Shown: positions 59,251 to 64,000 of the stretch, piece by piece | Numbering within the stretch: the stretch's first letter is position 1 | Layout: every line of letters starts with the position of its first letter | Origin: Agelas oroides | Taxonomy: Eukaryota; Porifera; Demospongiae; Agelasida; Agelasidae | Length of the DNA stretch: 64,000 nt | Assembly (NCBI GenBank): GCA_949130485.1 | Contig: OX422189.1 | Span: 9,641,992 to 9,705,991, forward strand | Direction of reading: 5' to 3' | Translations under genes and position numbers: made by a program | Notes under the pieces: generated by a model | What the model saw: the letters and a program-made list of their open reading frames with translations, nothing else | What the model was told of the DNA's origin: nothing | Databases searched by the model: none

Positions 59251-60655
59251 AGTATCCTTGGCTTCAGTCTTTGACAGCACGCTCTGAGGGCCTGGATCTC
59301 CGCCTGACAGGCAGTCTCCTGGTAGTTGTGCGCTGGGGTTGGGGCAGTAGAGAAAGGACGTGCCTACCAATGTAAGATACTTTCTGTTGCAAATTTGCAA
59401 AGCCTTTAAAGGTGTCCAAAGTCTCATTCCCATGTCCCCACCCAGCTTGCTCTCTGTCCTACTGCAAGTGATGGACAGCTAGGGCCAGGGACTGGGAACG
59501 AGACTAACATAAAGCACACATAATATATAGCACAAGCACAATATTGTTTTGAAATTCTGCGTAGGCAGCCCTGGGCACAGTGGTTCAGTGGTATAAGGTC
59601 CTGGGTTTGATTCTCTGAGGTTTGCTTCTCTCACAGTTTACATCAAACAGCAACTAAATTAAACATTAATGATGGACGTTGTTGGGCTAGTAACTTATGT
59701 GTCACTAGCCTCGTTCCCAGGCCTTCCCACCGTCCAGTTTTTGATCGCTTGTAGTATGCCAAAACAAAGGGGGAAACGAGCTTGAGGCCTCATCTCGTAG
59801 TTTCTACCCCAAGCGCTGGAGTTTCAAACGTTTGTGAAGTGAAAAATGTACCGGTCCTGGTTCAAAACGAAGAACGCATGCACGAAATGCGTTATTTCGA
59901 TTGGGGATCCCTCCCCCCCTCTGTCTACCTAGGTAGACACATCATTCACGTAATTCACGTGATAAAAAATGGACCAGGCCTTCCCTCTCCGTTTTTGCAT
60001 ACTGCAAGCAATCAAATACTGGACGGCGGGAAGGCCTGGAAACGAGGCAGAAGCGTTTGCAATGTAATCAAGGAACCAAGGTGACCCCCAAATTGCAAAT
60101 CAATGCATCAATGATAGTGAAGTAGGAGTGGTTACCGTTTTGTCATTGAGTCACAATTTTCACCAATCAAACCTTAATTACAGTTACAAACACTTTTCAA
60201 AGGCAACATGTAATGGTGACTAACTCTTGTAAAACTAGATCCAAGGCACAATGCAGAGGGTCTAGCCTCGTACCCCGCCCACAAAGAGCCTGGGTACGAG
60301 GCTAGGGGGCGTCTCAACTCATATCACAAATTATGACATCATAATGAGCTATTCCAAGGATCTGTGCGCGACTACAGTGGGGCAAAATTGTCCTTACACT
60401 TCTAGCTTAAACAGTAGTTTACGGAGAATTACGGAAATTGTACTGAAGTTTGAAATACACAAATACCCCTGGGGAAAAATCATCCATGGGGGGGTTGGGG
60501 GAGCCCTTATTTTTGATTTATAGCTTCTATGGGAGCATAGGTACTGTATTTATAACTCAATCATCCCTCTCTGTACCTTGTAGACAATACTGGATCTGAC
60601 AAGCCTGCTCTTTGCAGAGTTTTTCAGCAACCTTTTTGATGTTCGCCTCGGCCAT
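59199..60655 (-). CDS. CMC4: CMC4-like twin CX9C protein, two exons
   Basis: Minus-strand exon 1 60655-60577 (MAEANIKKVAEKLCKEQACQ) and exon 2 59332-59199 (ACQAEIQALRACCQRL to TAG), joined in phase 1 by a 1244-bp GT-AG intron. The spliced 69-residue protein has two CX9C helices: C-KEQACQIQY-C and C-QAEIQALRA-C followed by another Cys. ACQIQYCLQ and ALRACC are hallmarks of CMC4 (p8/MTCP1), a small mitochondrial intermembrane-space protein folded by the Mia40 disulfide relay. The final ~17 residues (KLCPHCASVVEGGKKR) lie in the tandem repeat and do not resemble the usual CMC4 tail. The start codon is the first Met of the exon; GCCGAGG follows. Confidence 0.85.
59573..59640 (+). mobile_element. 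tRNA-like fragment
   Basis: TGGTTCAGTGGTATAAGG and GGGTTTGATTCTC resemble A and B boxes, but the anticodon region between them is almost gone. A short SINE remnant in the CMC4 intron. Confidence 0.35.
59706..60047. mobile_element. Fold-back element in the CMC4 intron
   Basis: TAGCCTCGTTCCCAGGCC and CCGTCCAGTTTTTGAT are mirrored by ATCAAATACTGGACGG and GGCCTGGAAACGAGGCA. No clear target duplication. Confidence 0.7.
60263..60304. mobile_element. 42-bp palindrome (TAGCCTCGTACCC)
   Basis: TAGCCTCGTACCC and GGGTACGAGGCTA with a 16-bp centre. The smallest member of the family. Confidence 0.65.
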
Positions 60656-61127
60656 GTGCCGCTGGAGGATCTCCCGTCCAATCGAGCCATAATGAATTCT
60701 TGAAAGTACGCCCCTTTAGTGCTTGAACTTCGTATAACTCCGTATAACTCCGTATACTGTTCCCCGAGGCGGTCGCCCGCATTCCAGGAAGTTATTGCTT
60801 GAAATGAAATCGTTTATTGGCTTTTTGTGGTTTCGTTTTCCTTAATTTGTAGGCTTTCCAAAAGTTCACTCGAGTTCACGACGGTGCAAAGAGCAGTGTA
60901 TTTACTCACCAGAGTGTGTCTCTGTGTAGCGGTGTAACTGTGTGGATGAAAGCCTTCTTTTCGGCACGATCTCGACCCGTTTGGGCGCCCCTTCTCGCTT
61001 TGAAGGTCGTGTGAAACCGCCCTTTGTGAATAAAAGAGGGTGGGAAAGACAAAGAGGCGAGACAGACAGACGTCCACGTCGTTCTCGTTCGGAGGTAAAG
61101 TTGCAGCATACAGCGTGTGTCGTTCCC
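60656..61127. promoter_or_regulatory. Divergent promoter region between CMC4-like gene and the right-hand gene
   Basis: 472 bp between two start codons on opposite strands. It contains a short direct repeat (CGTATAACTC twice near 60731) and GC-richer sequence (CCCGAGGCGGTCGCCCG). No TATA box is evident. Inferred bidirectional promoter. Confidence 0.5.
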
Positions 61128-61779
61128 ATGGATGCGTTAGGTGGAGCACCCGCGGTCGTCCAAAGCCTGCACAAAGACCTTGCAGGCGATTCCACCACCT
61201 CGACTCTTCATCCTCCTCCTCCTCCTCACCAGGCTATCTCGCCTCGAGCCAAGGAGATTATCAAAACCTTAGACAGGTGAGTGCAAGCGAAAAAGCGTCA
61301 CTGAAGCATGCTAGCTTGCTGTTTGGAACTCGTGTTTGTGGGTTGGGTGTACGGGTGTTGCCAAACGCACACACCCACTTTAGAAACTGAGTGTTACATT
61401 GCCTACAGCTAGACATAAGCGAGCTGTAATTCGATTTGCTTCTTTCATAGTTGGCCTTTGATACAGATTTGATGTATAACCTGAATTGTAGTCGGAGTGT
61501 ACCTGCACAAAAGGAAGGTGTAGAAATTGCTCGTAATTATTAGAAGCAGTTTTAGGAATTTAATAACAGTATATACTCACATGTTTTACCCATATAAGTC
61601 TAGTTTCTGGTTACGTGTTACAGGAAAATCTTGTTAACAGTTTTCACCCTTCCTCACCACCCACCCCACCCTGCTCTTCCCCTCTCAGCCGTTCGTTTGG
61701 ATTCCTGGACTTTCAACAGAATCCCAGTTCCAGCAATGAAGATAAAGCCAGTTTTGTCACCAAAGAGTTTATCCGACAG
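61128..61779 (+). CDS. Unidentified protein, first two exons; gene runs off the right edge
   Basis: Exon 1 61128-61276 (MDALGGAPAVVQSLHKDLAG, a PPPPP run, then SPRAKEIIKTLD) ends at AG/gtgagt in phase 2. Exon 2 61689-61779 (SFGFLDFQQNPSSSNEDKAS, then FVTKEFIRQ) starts after ctctcag and ends at CAG/gtaaga in phase 0. An acceptor-like CTTCCAG at 63979-63985 may begin exon 3 at 63986. ATG 61128 sits in a good context (CCCATGG); an in-frame ATG at 60942 would add 62 basic residues and is thought to be 5' UTR. I do not recognise the family from 80 residues. Confidence 0.65.
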
Positions 61780-62750
61780 GTAAGAAGAGAAATGCAGGTG
61801 ACAAAGAAGACTTGCTTCTTGTTTGGGTATATACAAAGACAATTGGACATAAGCCCAAATGAAAAAAAAAAAGAAGCAGCCGCCAGTCTGAAAGATTGCT
61901 CAGTAGAGAGGGATCTGTGACTCTCTCTTTCCTTTTGGGAGGTGTGGAGAGTGTGACACTAATGGATAAAAGTTATGGTACATATTCATGAATAAAATTA
62001 GTATGTCACAAACCTGTATAACATTTCCTACATAAAAGCCTGAAAAACCAGCCAGTCAGTCTGGGATTGAATTATCACCAACCTACTCAAAGAACCAACC
62101 TTCACAACAAGCTGTTAGCTAGTTAGTCAGTGATCTTTATAGCTAGTTAGCACTAGTGGTCTCCCATTAGGTTTCTTGGTGTTGCACTAAATTTTCAAGT
62201 GTGGATTTTCAAGTTGAAATAGGTTGTTAAAAAGAGCAAGTGAATAAAAACTATGCGCATGTGATGTTCAATTGACCCGGTGTGCCTTAATTTTTTTTGC
62301 CATCTGAGACGTGGAGAAGAAGTAGGTATTGTTGTAAGTATTGAGTGCTACAGAACCGTGCAGAAATTGATAGTCTGTGAACTTGAATCTTGTTTCAAAG
62401 GTCAAAGGTGAATAGGACGATGAGTGCGCATGTGCAAGCCAGCTAAGTCTCGTTCTTGAGAGACTTGAAAATTTAAATCATGCTGCAATGGCACAAAACG
62501 CAGTGATTTCATGAAGGGAGAAAGCCAGCATATTTGGGAGTCCCTTACCCACTTCCTTTCCTGTGTGTACACTGACACTTCTCTTCTTCTACAGGAAATG
62601 TGTTGTCTGTGTGTGCATTGTGTTTTGGTGGCTCTGACTGCCAAGACTACTGTGTGTGTCTAGTCTGTATCCAATGTGCTGCCCTGTGCAGTGGATGACT
62701 GTGTGTGACATCTAGGCCCACTTTTTAACAGAGGGGTGGGGTTTATTGGT

Positions 62751-62786
<36 letters not shown>

Positions 62787-63985
62787 TATTCATGTTAACA
62801 GTCCATCAGTATAGCTTCTGATGAGGCCATGTATGGGTTGAACCACGTCCTGCACAGTGGGTGGCTCTAGGCCTGGCTTTTTATAGAGGGATGTGGTTCA
62901 CCGATTATTCCTGTGCATTGCCATCTGTTGATAACAGCTACTGTTTAATAAGGCATTCAAGTCTTTAAAATGGCCACTACACTCTGGCTCCCAGTTGCTG
63001 CACTAAATTACCCACGAAAGCAGCCACTCACCTGTAAAACGGCCCATGGCGGCTAGGCAGCAGCTGCTGTGGACAACAAGAGCTTATTATGAGTACCATG
63101 GGAAGTGGGAAATTCCCTTCTCTTTGTGCACCAAGAACCGTGGCACTTTTTGCTATGCCACTGTGTACCACACCTGCTTGGTATGTTGTTCCAACAAAAC
63201 ACTTTGTTTGGTCGTTAGTACTGTATCCAACAGCAACAGCTGTTAGCTGTATGAAATCGTTTATCAATGTTTTGACGGAACGCTTCGTCACTTTTGCCCT
63301 GATAACCGCTGAAGTGTTTTAGTCAAAACCCTCTGCTAGATTTTCTGGTTAAGTTGAACCCTCTTAACGTGGCTAGTTAACTGTTTCCCATAGTAACAGG
63401 TGTGAGTGCAACTCACCTAGGATATCCGACTCCCTCCTGTAAAGGACAACTGTTATAGGAGAGCCTGACTGCTGCGGGGCCATAGACGCTGCAGCTAGGT
63501 TGTGGGTTTGGGTTTAGCAGATGAACAGCAAGGTGCTGTAGTGGTCAAGGATGGGAGTCAGAAATAGTCTGTCTTGCAATATTTGTGAGCATCTGTCAGT
63601 GTGAGTAGTTGAACTTAAAACTGAAAACCATATTTTAATAGATGTTGACATGCATAACTGAATTGAAACAACCTAGCTAATGGACAGCCATGAATTTCTA
63701 TAATTATCATAATACACAGTTTACTATGCTATGTGCCTTTGAAGCTTTGAAATTCTCTAATTTATTTGTTTTGCAAGAAAATTTAGTCAGAAATGTGCTA
63801 AGTGGCCACCATGCATCATGAATTTCTATACCACCATCTGTTAGAACTTTACTACACTCTGTGTGTGTGTGTTATGCCTACCACGTGTGAAATTTTCTCA
63901 TTTTATTAATTTTGTTTTCCAAGAAAGTTTAGTCAGAAATGTGGTAATTTTGCCTAGCAAGAATTAATTATTCATGTACTTCCAG
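61780..63985. other. Presumed intron of the right-hand gene
   Basis: No convincing exon. It holds a (CA)n run at 62752-62783 and an imperfect direct repeat of ~55 bp (63749-63802 and 63890-63946, sharing TTTAGTCAGAAATGTG). Short open frames near 63050-63320 have no recognisable similarity. Confidence 0.45.
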
Positions 63986-64000
63986 GAAAGATGGCATCAT

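Noticed and set aside
60942-61127. Upstream ATG adding 62 residues to the right-hand gene
   Set aside because: The extension is Arg-rich, low in structure and overlaps the presumed 5' UTR. ATG 61128 has the better context.

Overview
The window is animal nuclear DNA with spliced genes, GT-AG introns, many miniature transposons and microsatellites. It carries a tandem cluster of TRIM-NHL genes (RING, two B-boxes, coiled coil, filamin repeat, six NHL repeats). The family expansion, the intronless TRIM-NHL coding exons and a gene ending in ZU5 and Death domains point to an early-branching marine animal, most likely a demosponge. That is an inference from gene content, not a database result.

Layout. 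1-33.7 kb and 46-48.1 kb: TRIM-NHL copies, all on the plus strand. Gene 1 is cut by the left edge (2-1204). Gene 2 (5209-7410), gene 4 (25567-27753) and gene 7 (45960-48143) look intact. Gene 3 (17082-21565) is split by a 2.3 kb element, and gene 5 (29188-32370) is broken. Between them lie NHL-only relics and, on the minus strand, orphan copies of the last two exons of the neighbouring TMEM33 gene. These exons show that the array grew by repeated duplication of a unit running from a TRIM-NHL gene into the 3' end of convergent TMEM33. The complete genes share a promoter block with an NRF1-like CACATGCGCA and a downstream GCCATTT (YY1-like).

33.8-45.2 kb: gene 6, a six-exon gene whose first exon is a TRIM N-terminus with three B-box2-type modules. 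It is spliced, with every phase agreeing, to exons encoding a ZU5 domain, a conserved linker and a C-terminal Death domain. This TRIM-ZU5-Death fusion is the most notable protein in the window. It would join a ubiquitin-ligase front end to a death-fold signalling tail.

48.9-58 kb: TMEM33 (minus), its introns filled with fold-back elements, a 60-bp minisatellite, a heptamer satellite and polypurine DNA. 59.2-60.7 kb: a two-exon CMC4-like twin-CX9C gene (minus), divergent from the first exons of an unidentified plus-strand gene starting near 61.1 kb.

Mobile DNA: one whole-looking young Ty3/gypsy element (8992-13443), a TIR-bounded element with a gag-protease ORF (18493-20758), a TGT-ended element inside a RING exon (29395-30318), a 5'-truncated LINE with a restriction-like endonuclease, a LINE RT fragment, tRNA-derived SINEs, and a large family of fold-back MITEs with TAGYCTCG ends and, in several cases, 9-bp target duplications.
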